Assembly (NCBI GenBank): GCA_001567105.1
Contig: LMZR01000006.1
Location: 1-64,000, forward strand
DNA from: Chloroflexi bacterium OLB14
GTDB lineage: Bacteria; Chloroflexota; Anaerolineae; Anaerolineales; Villigracilaceae
DNA length: 64,000 nt
Direction of reading: 5' to 3'
Each line of letters begins with the position of its first letter. Positions within the stretch are counted from its first letter, which is position 1. The notes beneath the pieces were generated by a model. It was not told the DNA's origin and searched no databases. It worked only from the letters and a program-made list of their open reading frames with translations. Below, piece after piece: positions 8,837-17,398 of this stretch. Made by a program: the position numbers and the translations under genes.

Positions 8837-9562
8837 ATGGAAAATTTACAAGGCAAGACGATTCTGATTACAGGTGCGGCAAAGCGAGTTGGGAAAATTT
8901 TTGCACTGGCTTGTGCCAAAGCAGGAGCAAATGTCATGATTCATCACGGACATTCGCCTGAAGAAGCCGAATCATTGCGAGATGAAATCAGCGCTTCTTT
9001 CTCTGTTTCTGCTTGGGTGCTAACCTGCGACCTTTCACTTCCCGATTCTGTTTCACAACTCATCACACAAGCCAATGAAATTAGTCCGCTGTATGGGTTA
9101 GTCAATAGTGCCTCGATATTTGAAAATTTATCTTTTCAAAATACAAGTTTAGAAGATTGGCACAAACATTTTGCAATTAATTTAACTGCTCCATTTTTGT
9201 TAAGCCAAGCATTTGCAAAACAAAGCCAACACGGCAGAATTGTCAACATTTTAGATTGGCGTGCATTAAGACCAGCGGCTGATCATTTCCCTTACACGGT
9301 TACAAAATCTGCCTTAGCATCTATGACGAAATCTTTAGCAGTGGCTCTTGCTCCCAATATTATTGTCAATGGCTTAGCATTGGGAGCGATTCTTCCACCA
9401 GCAGATAATTCGTCAGCCAAAGATAAAATTGTCGAAGCAGTACCAGCCAAACGTTGGGCTGAAGCGCAAGAAGTCGAACAGGCTTTAATATTTTTATTGA
9501 CGTGTCCAACTTACATCACAGGTGAAATTATTCATTTGGATGGTGGTAGGCATTTGGTTTAA
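8837..9562 (+). CDS. folM: Pteridine reductase-like SDR (FolM/dihydromonapterin reductase type)
   Basis: A 241-residue short-chain dehydrogenase. The cofactor motif is TGAAKRVG (residues ~12-19), the TGxxxRxG variant characteristic of pteridine reductases rather than the common TGxxxGxG. The catalytic YTVTK is at ~152-156, preceded by the LDWRA and RPAA features of PTR1/FolM. The predicted role is NADPH-dependent reduction of dihydro- to tetrahydropterin, which phhA next door would need. A GATAAAAT box only ~7 bp upstream of the ATG and the lack of a Shine-Dalgarno suggest a leaderless transcript. The FolM name is an inference from motif and context; a dihydrofolate reductase role is also possible. 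Confidence 0.75.
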   Translation: MENLQGKTILITGAAKRVGKIFALACAKAGANVMIHHGHSPEEAESLRDEISASFSVSAWVLTCDLSLPDSVSQLITQANEISPLYGLVNSASIFENLSFQNTSLEDWHKHFAINLTAPFLLSQAFAKQSQHGRIVNILDWRALRPAADHFPYTVTKSALASMTKSLAVALAPNIIVNGLALGAILPPADNSSAKDKIVEAVPAKRWAEAQEVEQALIFLLTCPTYITGEIIHLDGGRHLV

Positions 9563-9620
9563 TTTGGAGTCAAATAGCTTGCCATTTGAAGGTGAAGTAG
9601 CAAGCTACTTCACTCCATAA
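9563..9620. repeat. Palindromic repeat family D
   Basis: Two adjacent palindromes: TCAAATAGCTTGCCATTTGA, then GTGAAGTAGCAAGCTACTTCAC, bounded by GGAGT and ACTCC. It is closely related to 25952-26009 and to the in-gene copy at 40342-40400. Confidence 0.65.
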
Positions 9621-9628
9621 GGAGAAAT

Positions 9629-9985
9629 ATGGATAAAGTTTTTATAAAAGATTTGCTGGTGCGTGGCATTATTGGCATCCGTGATTGGGAGCGTGAGAAG
9701 CCACAAGATATTTTAATTAACGTGATTGTGTTTACTGATATTTCGCAAGCCGCAAAAAGTGATGATATTAATGACTGTGTAGATTACAGTGCTTTGTCAA
9801 AAAAACTCCAAGCCCATGCTGAAAGTGCTGAGAGATTAACCGTTGAAGCCTTAGCCAATGATTTAGCAGAAATTTGTTTGAAAGAAAAATTGGTCAAGAA
9901 AGTAAATGTGAAAGTTGAAAAACCTGGCGCGGTGCGTTTTGCAAAATCTGTTGGGGTGGAGATTGAACGAAGCCGTGATGAATAA
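9629..9985 (+). CDS. folB: Dihydroneopterin aldolase family protein
   Basis: A 118-residue protein of the FolB/FolX fold, which cleaves or epimerises dihydroneopterin in folate synthesis. Visible features are the N-terminal LVRGIIGIRDWEREKPQDI block with the conserved Glu, the VDYSAL stretch, and the C-terminal VKVEKPGAVRFAKSVGVEI with the catalytic Lys. AAGGAG lies upstream. It overlaps folK by 8 bases, implying translational coupling. Given the adjacent FolM-like gene, a FolX-like epimerase activity is an alternative; sequence alone does not decide. Confidence 0.9.
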   Translation: MDKVFIKDLLVRGIIGIRDWEREKPQDILINVIVFTDISQAAKSDDINDCVDYSALSKKLQAHAESAERLTVEALANDLAEICLKEKLVKKVNVKVEKPGAVRFAKSVGVEIERSRDE

Positions 9986-10442
9986 TGTTTATTTGAATCT
10001 CGGTTCAAATATTGAGCCACAGAAAAATATTCCGCAAGCCATACATGTATTAAAAGAAGTTGTGACTGTTCAAACTGTCTCTTCGGTTTGGGAGACAAAA
10101 TCGGTAGGGTATGACGGTGCAAATTTTTTGAATGTGTGCGTTTTGATTATCACTGATTTGCAAGCAGATGAATTGAAAGAGAAAATTCTGCGCCCTATTG
10201 AAAATAAATTAAGTCGAGTTAGAACTGAAAATAAAAACTCCCCGCGCACCATTGATATTGATATAGTTTTGTTTAATCAAACACCTCATAACCTCGAAAC
10301 ATGGCATCATGCTTTTGTATGTATGCCATTGGCAGAGTTAATCCCTGATTTTGTGCATCCATTTGAAAAGAAAAAACTTGACGAAGTTGTAAAGCAAAAT
10401 CAAGAGTGGATTGTGAAACGAGAAGATGTTAAAACATTGTAG
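9978..10442 (+). CDS. folK: 6-hydroxymethyl-7,8-dihydropterin pyrophosphokinase
   Basis: A 154-residue enzyme that transfers pyrophosphate from ATP to hydroxymethyl-dihydropterin. The ATG at 9978 was chosen because the conserved N-terminus begins there (MNNVYLNLGSNI); the longer frame upstream runs inside folB. HPPK signatures include GSNIEPQKNI, the SVWETKSVGY loop and the SPRTIDIDIVLF metal/ATP motif. It directly follows folB with an 8-bp overlap. Its stop codon forms the first arm of a hairpin at 10440-10464. Confidence 0.93.
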   Translation: MNNVYLNLGSNIEPQKNIPQAIHVLKEVVTVQTVSSVWETKSVGYDGANFLNVCVLIITDLQADELKEKILRPIENKLSRVRTENKNSPRTIDIDIVLFNQTPHNLETWHHAFVCMPLAELIPDFVHPFEKKKLDEVVKQNQEWIVKREDVKTL

Positions 10443-10464
10443 GGCAAGATGATATCTTGCCCTA
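10440..10464. repeat. Palindrome between convergent folK and folE
   Basis: TAGGGCAAGAT / ATCTTGCCCTA with loop GAT, beginning at the folK stop codon. It may act as a terminator for both genes, although T-runs are short. It resembles the GTAGGGC-type repeat at 56472. Confidence 0.55.
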
Positions 10465-10472
10465 CAAAATCA

Positions 10473-11096
10473 TTAAATTCTCAATGGGTCTGCGCCGCGA
10501 TCTAAGTGATTCAAAAATTCTTGTCTGGTTGATTCGCGATTTCTAAAACTACCTAACATGGTGGAAGTGGTCATACGCGCATCATGTTTTTTAACTCCGC
10601 GCATCATGGCGCATAGATGTAAACCTTCTACAACTACAGCTACACCTTGTGGTTTGAGCAAATCCATAATGAAATCTGCAATTTGACGAGTCATTTGTTC
10701 TTGTACTTGTAATCTTCTGGCAAACATATCTACAATGCGTGGAATTTTCGAAAGCCCAATCACTTGCCCTTTGGGGATGTAGGCGACATGCGCCCGCCCC
10801 ATAAACGGAAGCATGTGATGTTCGCATAAACTGAAAAATTCAATATCACGCACAATCACCATATCATCGTAGGTAACGTTGAAGATGGCTTTGTTCAATA
10901 GTTTTTCAACATCAGTTTTATATCCGCTTAATAGTTCGGGGTACATGCGTGCAACTCGTTTGGGTGTGTTGAGCAAACCTTCACGGTTGGGGTCTTCGCC
11001 AAAAGCAATTAGCATCTCACGCACAGATTGCTCAATGCTTGCTGTGTCAATATCAGAATCGCTTTCAAAATCATCTTGTATTTCAGGGTTTAGCAT
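10473..11096 (-). CDS. folE: GTP cyclohydrolase I
   Basis: A 207-residue type I enzyme that converts GTP to dihydroneopterin triphosphate, the first step of folate and pterin synthesis. The start at 11096 was chosen for its GGAG ribosome-binding site; a longer frame would read upstream through a terminator. Zinc ligands are present in CEHHMLP and in the later LCAMMRGV segment. The [18 protein letters not shown] and [12 protein letters not shown] blocks are typical. It converges on folB-folK and completes a local pterin pathway feeding phhA and folate. Confidence 0.96.
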   Translation of the reverse strand: MLNPEIQDDFESDSDIDTASIEQSVREMLIAFGEDPNREGLLNTPKRVARMYPELLSGYKTDVEKLLNKAIFNVTYDDMVIVRDIEFFSLCEHHMLPFMGRAHVAYIPKGQVIGLSKIPRIVDMFARRLQVQEQMTRQIADFIMDLLKPQGVAVVVEGLHLCAMMRGVKKHDARMTTSTMLGSFRNRESTRQEFLNHLDRGADPLRI

Positions 11097-11135
11097 ATTT
11101 ATCTCCGTATAATTGATTTTATCATTGGCAAATAA

Positions 11136-11163
11136 AAAGGACACCCTCGTGGATGTCCTTTTG
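11136..11163 (-). terminator. Intrinsic terminator of the beta-helix gene
   Basis: AAAAGGACA pairs with TGTCCTTTT around the loop CCCTCGTGGA. It lies just past the stop at 11176. Confidence 0.75.
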
Positions 11164-11175
11164 TGTGGTGTTGCA

Positions 11176-13549
11176 TTACCGAACAATAATCGCGTCTAGC
11201 GAGCCTCGTGTATTACCTGCTTTATTTTTTGTCACAAAAACAAGCTTCAAAATATGCTCGTTGGGCGATAATTCTCCTTCATAATCCCATCGTAACTTGA
11301 ATTCATTCTCATCTTCTTTTTGATTGATTGTGTCTATAAGTACATCATCAAGGTAAACTTCAATTTTTCTAAAATCTGGACCACCTGTATACATTACGCT
11401 AAAAGATTGACCTGTAAAAGTAAATGTAACAAATGCACCATTTTGAGTTGTGACTTTATAAGAACCATCATGTGCTCTTTTTTTCGTTTCATCACTCCAG
11501 CCTTCAGAGTAGATAAAAGCAGGGTCTGTATCATCGTAAATAGTGCCATCATTTTCTGGTTCTGAAGGTTCTGTCGGCTTTGGTGTTTTAGTAGGCTTCT
11601 CAGTTTTAGTAGGCTTAGGTGTACTAGTTGGTTTAGGTGTGCTAGTAAATTTAGGTGTGCTAGTAAATTTAGGCGTGCTAGTGAATTTAGGCGTGCTAGT
11701 GAATTTAGGTGTGCTAGTGAATTTAGGCGTGCTAGTGAATTTAGGTGTGCTAGTTGGTCTCACCGTGCTTGTGGATTTCAATGTACTAGTAGGATTCAGC
11801 GTATTTGTCAGTTGTTGAGTATTTATAGGTGTATATGTCGCAGTTAATGTGCTGGTTGAAGTAACGCTTGGCGTATTAGATGGAGTACTTGTAGGCGTCA
11901 CTGATATGGTGTGAGTTGGCAACTTACCAGTTGGAGTAACACTTGGCGTGAGAGTAGGTGGTGTGCCAGTGACTGTTGGCGTAGCAGTTTTTGTTGAAGG
12001 TGTAGAGGTACTAGTTGGTGTTGGACTTAATGGTGTACTAGTTGACGTAACACTTGGGGTTGAGGTAAGAGTTAAGGTTGGGGTTAAGGTACCAGTTACA
12101 AGTGTGGATGAAGCGGTTACAGTCGCAGTAGGGGTAATGTTGGGGGATGATTTATATGTCAAAAGCTTATCTACCCAGCCGTTTATGTTGGCAGGAATTT
12201 GATTCGGGTAATTTGGCGGTGTTACCCATGCTGGGGCTGGCACAGATTGGAAAGCCCCCAAGTTTGCTCCAGCTGGAATAACAGTTGATGAGCTAAACCA
12301 AGTTGAAATTAAAACTTGACTCGATTTTCCCCTAGCAACACTATTAGAAGCTAATTGACCATTGCTTTGTACAAGCGGGTCTGCTAATAAGCCATTAGGT
12401 TGAGTCATCCCAAATGGAGCTTTGCTAATATCGTAATCAATAGTTCCGCCAATAGGAGCTTTATTGAAGGCGTTTAGTTGTGTAACATACACATTGTTAA
12501 GAACAGTCAGAGGGCTAGTTATTGTTCGAGAAAGCATATCGTATGCATAAAAAATTTGTAGCAGTTTCTCCAACAATCGTATTATTAAAAATCCAAGTGC
12601 CGTTACTATACCCTAAAGATAGATCTACTTTGAAAGCAGAATTTAACCGCGAAGTCTCGTTAGTAGGATTCCCTTTCGTAATTTGTAAATTGTTGTAAAC
12701 AAAAACAGGTCCTAATCCCTTTGTTGTTAAACTAATTAGACGATGTGTTTCATACATCGAATTGTTATAAACATGAAAGTTATAAGAATCCCCTTCTGGT
12801 TCAGCAGGGTCATCTACAACACGTTCAAATACATTGTTGTAAATAAAAACATTAGCATTCATCCACTGCCCCGCAGAATCATCGCTAAAAATAAAACCAT
12901 TAAATACATCATGTACCCAATTATTACTTATGTAATAACTACCGCCACCAAAAGAAGACCCATATACACCACCGCCTTCGCAAGTAGAGTCTTTTAATTG
13001 TGACCATGTCTTACCTTTTGCACAAGATTGTGTAAACTCGTTATTACTAACAACAATATGGCTGGAATAATCTTGAATGTAAATACCACGTGTTAAAAAA
13101 TCAAGCACATTATTCCGAAAAGAAATGTAATGACTGTTTTGCAAAGTGATTTGATTAACCCCACCTTTAAAAGACAGATTTTCAAAAATAAGCCATTGCG
13201 AATTTTTAACAGTAATAGCAGGATTATTAAAAGTGGCGCCCTCACCCCGAATAATAATAGGATTATTTTTATCCCCTACATCTGTAATAGTCATTGAGCC
13301 AGTATAAGACCCAGACATTAACACAATCGTATCGCCAGCTACGCTTTTACTTGTTGCCGCCTGTACCGTTTTCAGAGGAGACGTAGCACTGCCAGCGTTA
13401 CTATCATTACCACTAGGGCTTACATAAATAACATTTGAAGATTGAAATGAAGGAATCTGCAACGACGAAGCATAAACACCGCGATAATTCATAAGCGCTA
13501 CAGCTAACATCACCAATACACTTATGAATTGAATCACTGCTTTTTTCAT
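11176..13549 (-). CDS. Secreted right-handed beta-helix protein with Thr/Pro stalk (frameshifted in this sequence)
   Basis: Two frames join into one ~790-residue protein if one base is removed from the A6 run at 12549-12554 (T run on the coding strand). Continuity is clear: [18 protein letters not shown] continues as [16 protein letters not shown]. The start at 13549 has AAGGAG. Order: signal peptide (~1-28), DUF1565-like entry ([19 protein letters not shown]), parallel beta-helix repeats to ~residue 450, a Thr/Ser/Pro stalk with tandem KFTSTP repeats, then a ~120-residue beta-sandwich-like domain ([15 protein letters not shown]...). The helix fold suggests polysaccharide binding or cleavage, but no catalytic residues can be assigned. 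Confidence 0.8.
11620..11758. repeat. 18-bp tandem repeat encoding KFTSTP hexapeptides
   Basis: About six to seven near-identical 18-bp units, with core TGCTAGTGAATTTAGGCG on the plus strand. They encode the extended stalk of the minus-strand beta-helix protein. The apparent Val/Leu/Gly-rich plus-strand frame here is only its mirror. Confidence 0.9.
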
Positions 13550-13584
13550 AATGTTCTCCTTAATAAATTTAGAAGCTATTCCTA

Positions 13585-13668
13585 CCCAACAGAATAACAT
13601 TTCCGCCACTCATAAAGCCACTCCTAGACTATGACCATAGTACTATTCGCCTCTCCGGTTCTGTTAGG
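13585..13668 (-). ncRNA. Candidate structured 5' leader RNA of the beta-helix gene
   Basis: On the minus strand, CCTAACAGAA (13659-13668) pairs with TTCTGTTGGG (13585-13594), closing an 84-nt segment. Inside are the perfect hairpin ACTAT-GGTC-ATAGT (13628-13641) and G-rich single-stranded blocks (CGGAGAGGCG, GAGTGGCGG). It ends ~35 bases before the start codon. It does not match a riboswitch I recognise; a ligand is unknown. Confidence 0.35.
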
Positions 13669-13690
13669 TCTTAAACTTACACGAAATAAT

Positions 13691-13719
13691 TTGCACAAAA
13701 GATTAAACAAAGGTAAGAT
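13691..13719 (+). promoter_or_regulatory. Sigma-70-type promoter giving a leaderless exonuclease mRNA
   Basis: TTGCAC (13691-13696), 17-bp spacer, TAAGAT (13714-13719). The ATG is at 13728, about where transcription should start, and no Shine-Dalgarno is present. Confidence 0.55.
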
Positions 13720-13727
13720 ACCCGCCT

Positions 13728-14541
13728 ATGTTTGACATCTCAAACGCCCCTTTTGCTTTTTTAGATATTGAAACGACTGGACTTTCACCTTGGTTTGGAG
13801 ATCGGATTTGCCAAATAGCCATTGTGCAGACCGAAGGCAAACGCATCAAACAGACCTTCGACCTGTTGATTAACCCTGAGCAGTCACTTTCCCCTGCCGC
13901 TTTACACGTCAATGCTTTGGATGAAAATGAATTAAAAAAATTCACCACGTTTTCCGTTGATCGCTAACCAGATAGAAAATGTATTAAGAGATTCGGTTGT
14001 GGTTTGTCACAACTCAAAATTTGACATCCAATTTCTAGACAACGAATACCGAAAATTAAATCGTCACATTGAAATTCCCAACTTAATAGATACATTATTA
14101 ATCGCTCGAGAATTTTATGAACTGCCATCTTACAGCTTAAATGCTTTAGCAAAAGAATTTAACATCACCACCAACTTGCAAGGCTCGCGCGCCTTAGCAG
14201 ATGCCATCACCATGAAAAATTTATTCTTCGCCATGATGGACTCATTAAAATCTATCAACAAATCGTTGGATGATTTTATCGGCATCTACAACTCTCCCGC
14301 CTGGCCCCAAGAAGGGATTTATCTCCCTACTGAATTAAGCGAAGCCATAAATAGCGGAAAAAAGTTATTCATCAAATATGCAGATAAAGATGGCGAAACA
14401 TCACAACGCTGGATTACCCCCAAAGATGTAATCGGTTTGGCAGATTATATTTACCTGCAAGCCTATTGTCATACCCGCGAAGCAGAGCGGACATTTCGTT
14501 TAGATAGAATTTTAGATGTATCTGTAGAAGTAGAAAAGTAA
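13728..14541 (+). CDS. DEDD-type 3'-5' exonuclease with WYL-like C-terminus (frameshifted in this sequence)
   Basis: Two overlapping frames make one ~270-residue protein if one extra base near 13950-13960 is ignored (…KKFTTFSV then IANQIENVLRDSVVV…). The exonuclease domain resembles DNA polymerase III epsilon: ExoI motif FLDIETTGL (residues ~11-19), ExoII VVCHNSKFDIQFLD, and ExoIII-like segment NLQGSRALADAITMKNLF, where the usual His-Asp of DnaQ is less clear. The last ~70 residues (KLFIKYADKDGE..RWITPKDV..TFRLDRIL) resemble the WYL-type ligand-binding fold. A likely repair or RNA-processing nuclease; substrate unknown. Confidence 0.78.
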
Positions 14542-14544
14542 AAG

Positions 14545-14600
14545 TACAGCAAGATTTATCTTGCAATATAAATCTCACAAGAGAAGTATCTGTTGCAGTG
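14545..14600. repeat. Palindromic repeat (GTAC-flanked CAAGAT type)
   Basis: GCAAGATTTATCTTGC hairpin beside an ACAAGAG/GTGC segment, located between two convergent genes. It resembles 33171-33198 and 42753-42803. No gene is seen here. Confidence 0.5.
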
Positions 14601-14615
14601 CTTTATTACTTATCC

Positions 14616-15218
14616 CTACTTTTGTAAAATTTGCATCAACGCATTTTTGAAAACTTCATAAGGCTGTGCGCCGACAACCGCATATTTGTCATTAATCACA
14701 TAAGTTGGCACACCACTCACTCCAATTTGATAGGCTCGCTGTACCTGCCCTGCCACTTCATCAGTATATTTTCCACTTTCAACAACAGATTGCATATCTT
14801 CTGCATCTAAGCCGACTTCATGCGCTACTGCCCGAATCACAGCCCATTCACTTGGATTTTGCCCTTCAGCATAAACTTTATGAAACATGAGCTTATGAAA
14901 TTCATTGGCTTTACCATGTTGGCGTGCATATTCTGTGGCTTCATGCGCTAAACGTGTATTATAAAAACGTTTAGTAGAAACAAAGGGAAGGTTATGTTGT
15001 TGTGCTAACTTTTCTAAATGATTCTCAGAGCCATTGGCACGCGCCTGTAGAACATAATCGGGTAAATCCATACCTTCGGACGGTGTATCGGGTCGTAGAT
15101 AAAATGGTCGCCATTCAAGTTCAATTTGATATTCAGTTTTAAGCCTCTCGACCACACCCTGGCCGACATAGCACCACGGTCAAATGTAATCAGAGTAGAT
15201 AGTAAGTTTGAAATCCAT
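14616..15218 (-). CDS. DsbA/FrnE-family thiol oxidoreductase, probable selenoprotein (UPWC active site)
   Basis: Reading from the ATG at 15218 (AAAGGTG upstream) gives MDFKLTIYSDYI, then UGA (15180-15182), then PWCYVGQG and an open frame to 14616. Family members have CPWC at exactly this place, so the UGA replaces the first active-site Cys, giving U-P-W-C at residues 13-16 of a 200-residue protein. A SECIS-like hairpin follows the UGA at the proper distance. The rest is FrnE-like: the WRPFYLRPD segment, an alpha-helical insert, and GVSGVPTYVINDKYAVVGAQP with the cis-Pro loop. No signal peptide, so cytoplasmic. An annotation starting at 15155 would lose the active site. Alternatively a C-to-A change created a nonsense codon. 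Confidence 0.82.
15148..15182 (-). promoter_or_regulatory. Candidate bacterial SECIS element of the FrnE-like gene
   Basis: After UGA (15180-15182) come 13 nt, then stem TCGGCC (15161-15166), loop AGGGTGT, and stem GGTCGA (15148-15153), with one G-U pair. The loop starts 19 nt after UGA, near the 17-18 nt of E. coli fdhF, and has the G-rich/U loop expected for SelB. Confidence 0.6.
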
Positions 15219-15263
15219 GTTCACCTTTAGAGATTGACAAGGTCGCCATTATATTTCTTACTA

Positions 15264-15290
15264 AAACAAAGACCCCATAAGGGGTCAAAT
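15264..15290 (-). terminator. Possible terminator of the DUF4173 gene
   Basis: GACCCC-TTAT-GGGGTC followed by TTTGTTTTAG on the minus strand. A second, weaker stem (AAGGGATGA / TCATCCCTT) lies at 15325-15361. No gene is seen in 15219-15389. Confidence 0.45.
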
Positions 15291-15389
15291 AATTATAGGT
15301 TTTATTTTTTATATTCAAACCCCAAAGGGATGATATAGGTTTTAAGACTATCTCATCCCTTCAAGGTTATTAGACATCAAGTATTTTTG

Positions 15390-17003
15390 TTAATCATAAT
15401 AATATGAATAACAATTAAACTTAACACCTGATGGAGTAATAATGATGGGATTCCAAGACTCGTCATCATCTACTTGATAAGTATCAATTTCTGCCCTCAC
15501 AGAACTTAATGCTACATCTGCATAAAAGCGTGAGAGATGAAATTCTTGCCAAGAGTATTCATCATCATCTTCTTCATCATATCTTTTTTGTTGCTCACGT
15601 TCATAGCGGATACAGGCTAAGGCAGCGACAACTTTCTCATGGACGGAATCAGGCAGAGTTGAGGAATGAAGCGCATCTACAAGGGCAGGCACAGCATCGT
15701 CAGATAGTTCGATGAAATATTGCGAATCTAAATCTACTGCGTTGGGTTGAGTCAATTCACGTTTGATATTTTGATTGACGATAAAAGCATCCACGTTAAG
15801 AAGCGGTAGTGAGATTGCAAATCCAAAAGAGGCGATTAACATAGCAATTGCAAATAATCTTTCTTTGCGAAGCATTTCAAGCACAATGGTAGCGACGAGA
15901 AGTAAGCCGAGCCAAATTAGAAAAACATGTGTGTATGTGCGAATGCGCGAAAAACCATAAGCGGCTTCGTAAAGATTGAGTCGTTGAAATGCAGAGACCA
16001 ACATCACCAAAAGTAAGGCAACTAAAGCAACACCTAAACCTGAATAAATTTTTCTTTGTGATTCGGTTGCACGTTTGGTGATGGCACTTAATGTCAGCAA
16101 CATTAGCAAGGCAAAAAATGCAACGGTTACCAATTCACCGAATCCGTTACGAGCATATTCAGCATAGGTGTAACCTTCTACATTGATGTTGGTTTCGCCA
16201 CCGAAGAAATATTGAAATTGAATCACCACGAAGATAGCAAATAAAATAATTACGCTACCTAAAATAATTGATGATTCTGTAAAACCTAAAAATGGCGGAA
16301 TGGTGGGTTTATCTTCACCGATTAATTTTTCATCTTTTGATTCGCTAGAAGCATATAACACCACGCCTGCTAAAGCATAGCCAATAACCAAAATATAAAT
16401 TAAGCGGAAAATATATTCAGGTAAATTTTCTAATTTGAAGAGTTCAATAAAATCATCTAAGCGTTGACCAAAGACCACATCAGCAGATGATAATAAAGAA
16501 GCAAAAATCGCCACAATGGGCAAGGCAATGATCAAGCCACGTAGAATAGGCATGAAATTATATTTAGATGATTTGATTCCAGATTCGGCTTGGGCTTTAC
16601 GAACATCCAATGAAAATTGAATTGGACGTACAATCATATTGATAATTAATAGCGCAGTTTTAGAGAGGTAATCTGCTAAGGTATATTGTAGCCAACGCCC
16701 ACCTAGATAGGTGATAGTTAAAATAGTCAGTGTTAATAATGTAAACGTGAAAGATAAAAATGTCGTCATCGGCTCGGCGCGGATAAATGTCACAGCTGAG
16801 AAAAAGATGAAGAGCGGAACCAAGATGAGGCTAGTGCGATGCGGGCGAAGCCCATCAGAAAGTAGAAGATAAAAAGCACCAATCAGACAAGCCATCGCAA
16901 AAATGGCGAAGTTGACGCCAAGCGATTGTTGCCAAAAAAGAAAATCACATAGCCAGCCGAGGGCAAGCACCACGAGCCAAAGTTTGTTAGGGTTTTGTTT
17001 CAT
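15390..17003 (-). CDS. DUF4173-like polytopic membrane protein
   Basis: A 537-residue protein starting at the ATG at 17003 (AAAGGA upstream). About 11-13 hydrophobic helices span residues ~10-410. The order and motifs (GWLCDFLFW, PFSLDVRKAQ-like loop, YTYAEYARNGFGELV) match DUF4153/DUF4173 membrane proteins; the YAEYARxGFxEL block is the family's best signature. The last ~130 residues are hydrophilic and acidic, ending in a Tyr-rich tail, and probably cytoplasmic. Function is unknown. Confidence 0.8.
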   Translation of the reverse strand: MKQNPNKLWLVVLALGWLCDFLFWQQSLGVNFAIFAMACLIGAFYLLLSDGLRPHRTSLILVPLFIFFSAVTFIRAEPMTTFLSFTFTLLTLTILTITYLGGRWLQYTLADYLSKTALLIINMIVRPIQFSLDVRKAQAESGIKSSKYNFMPILRGLIIALPIVAIFASLLSSADVVFGQRLDDFIELFKLENLPEYIFRLIYILVIGYALAGVVLYASSESKDEKLIGEDKPTIPPFLGFTESSIILGSVIILFAIFVVIQFQYFFGGETNINVEGYTYAEYARNGFGELVTVAFFALLMLLTLSAITKRATESQRKIYSGLGVALVALLLVMLVSAFQRLNLYEAAYGFSRIRTYTHVFLIWLGLLLVATIVLEMLRKERLFAIAMLIASFGFAISLPLLNVDAFIVNQNIKRELTQPNAVDLDSQYFIELSDDAVPALVDALHSSTLPDSVHEKVVAALACIRYEREQQKRYDEEDDDEYSWQEFHLSRFYADVALSSVRAEIDTYQVDDDESWNPIIITPSGVKFNCYSYYYD

Positions 17004-17088
17004 AGAAATCCTTTTTACCACAAAAAATTTTCGCAAGAATAACTTGGTGAGGCTTGCGGAGTCTATCAAAAGGTATCAATTTTTCCCA

Positions 17089-17121
17089 AGACCTCGGAGG
17101 TTTTCAAAACCTCCGAGGTCT
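17089..17121. repeat. Perfect palindrome, family C (AGACCTCGGAGG)
   Basis: AGACCTCGGAGGTTTT / AAAACCTCCGAGGTCT. The first 11 bases of the window (CTCCGAGGTCT) are half of the same sequence. Relatives are at 22733, 41823, 49601 and 51151. Confidence 0.7.
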
Positions 17122-17162
17122 GAAAAAGAAAATTACAGATTTGTGAGAGATTAAAAAACCTA

Positions 17163-17191
17163 TTGACACGCCCAATATTTTGGGGCATACT
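17163..17191 (+). promoter_or_regulatory. Strong sigma-70 promoter
   Basis: TTGACA (17163-17168), 17-bp spacer, CATACT (17186-17191). It is the best consensus promoter in the window, and faces a region with no conventional gene but an 18-codon ORF and strong hairpins. Confidence 0.7.
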
Positions 17192-17251
17192 TTCAGTATT
17201 ATTCACGGGGCAAACAAATTGAATTGCCATCTTTTAAGAAAGGAGGAGGTG

Positions 17252-17308
17252 ATGTCTAACATGGATAGTAGTATTAAAACCAGCGCTGTGGCATCCCTCC
17301 TCAAGTAA
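17252..17308 (+). CDS. Short ORF (18 aa) with very strong Shine-Dalgarno
   Basis: MSNMDSSIKTSAVASLLK, preceded by AAAGGAGGAGGTG, the strongest ribosome-binding site seen here, and ~60 bp downstream of a consensus promoter. The second half of the ORF lies in the left arm and loop of a perfect 10-bp hairpin (17283-17327). CCCTCCTC in its loop (17295-17302) is complementary to the Shine-Dalgarno, so the transcript could switch between open and closed states. It may be a leader peptide, a regulatory RNA or a small protein. The next plus-strand gene is far away, so attenuation of a downstream gene is unlikely. Function unknown. Confidence 0.45.
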   Translation: MSNMDSSIKTSAVASLLK

Positions 17309-17390
17309 GCAAAGGAAGCCACAGCGCCCCACGAATGTCATCCGCAAGGATGGCATTCTGGTTTAAGTAAAGACACGGCATCGCCGTGTC
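17283..17390 (+). ncRNA. Candidate structured RNA: three successive hairpins
   Basis: Hairpin 1 is GCGCTGTGGC / GCCACAGCGC (17283-17327). Hairpin 2 is GAATGTCATCC-GCAA-GGATGGCATTC, with a GNRA loop (17333-17358). Hairpin 3 is GACACGGC-ATC-GCCGTGTC (17372-17390), which looks like a dispersed palindrome. There is no clear T-run terminator. Transcription would come from the promoter at 17163. Confidence 0.4.
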
Positions 17391-17398
17391 CCTACTCA

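Noticed and set aside
11620..11758. Possible CRISPR array from regular 18-bp repeats
   Set aside because: Units are contiguous with no spacers and encode hexapeptides in frame.
11543..11818. Plus-strand Val/Leu/Gly repeat ORF
   Set aside because: It is the mirror of the KFTSTP stalk in the minus-strand beta-helix gene.
15155..15182. UGA as the true stop of a short upstream ORF in the FrnE-like gene
   Set aside because: The upstream part alone is 12 residues, and the downstream part lacks its conserved N-terminus; joining them rebuilds the family's active site.
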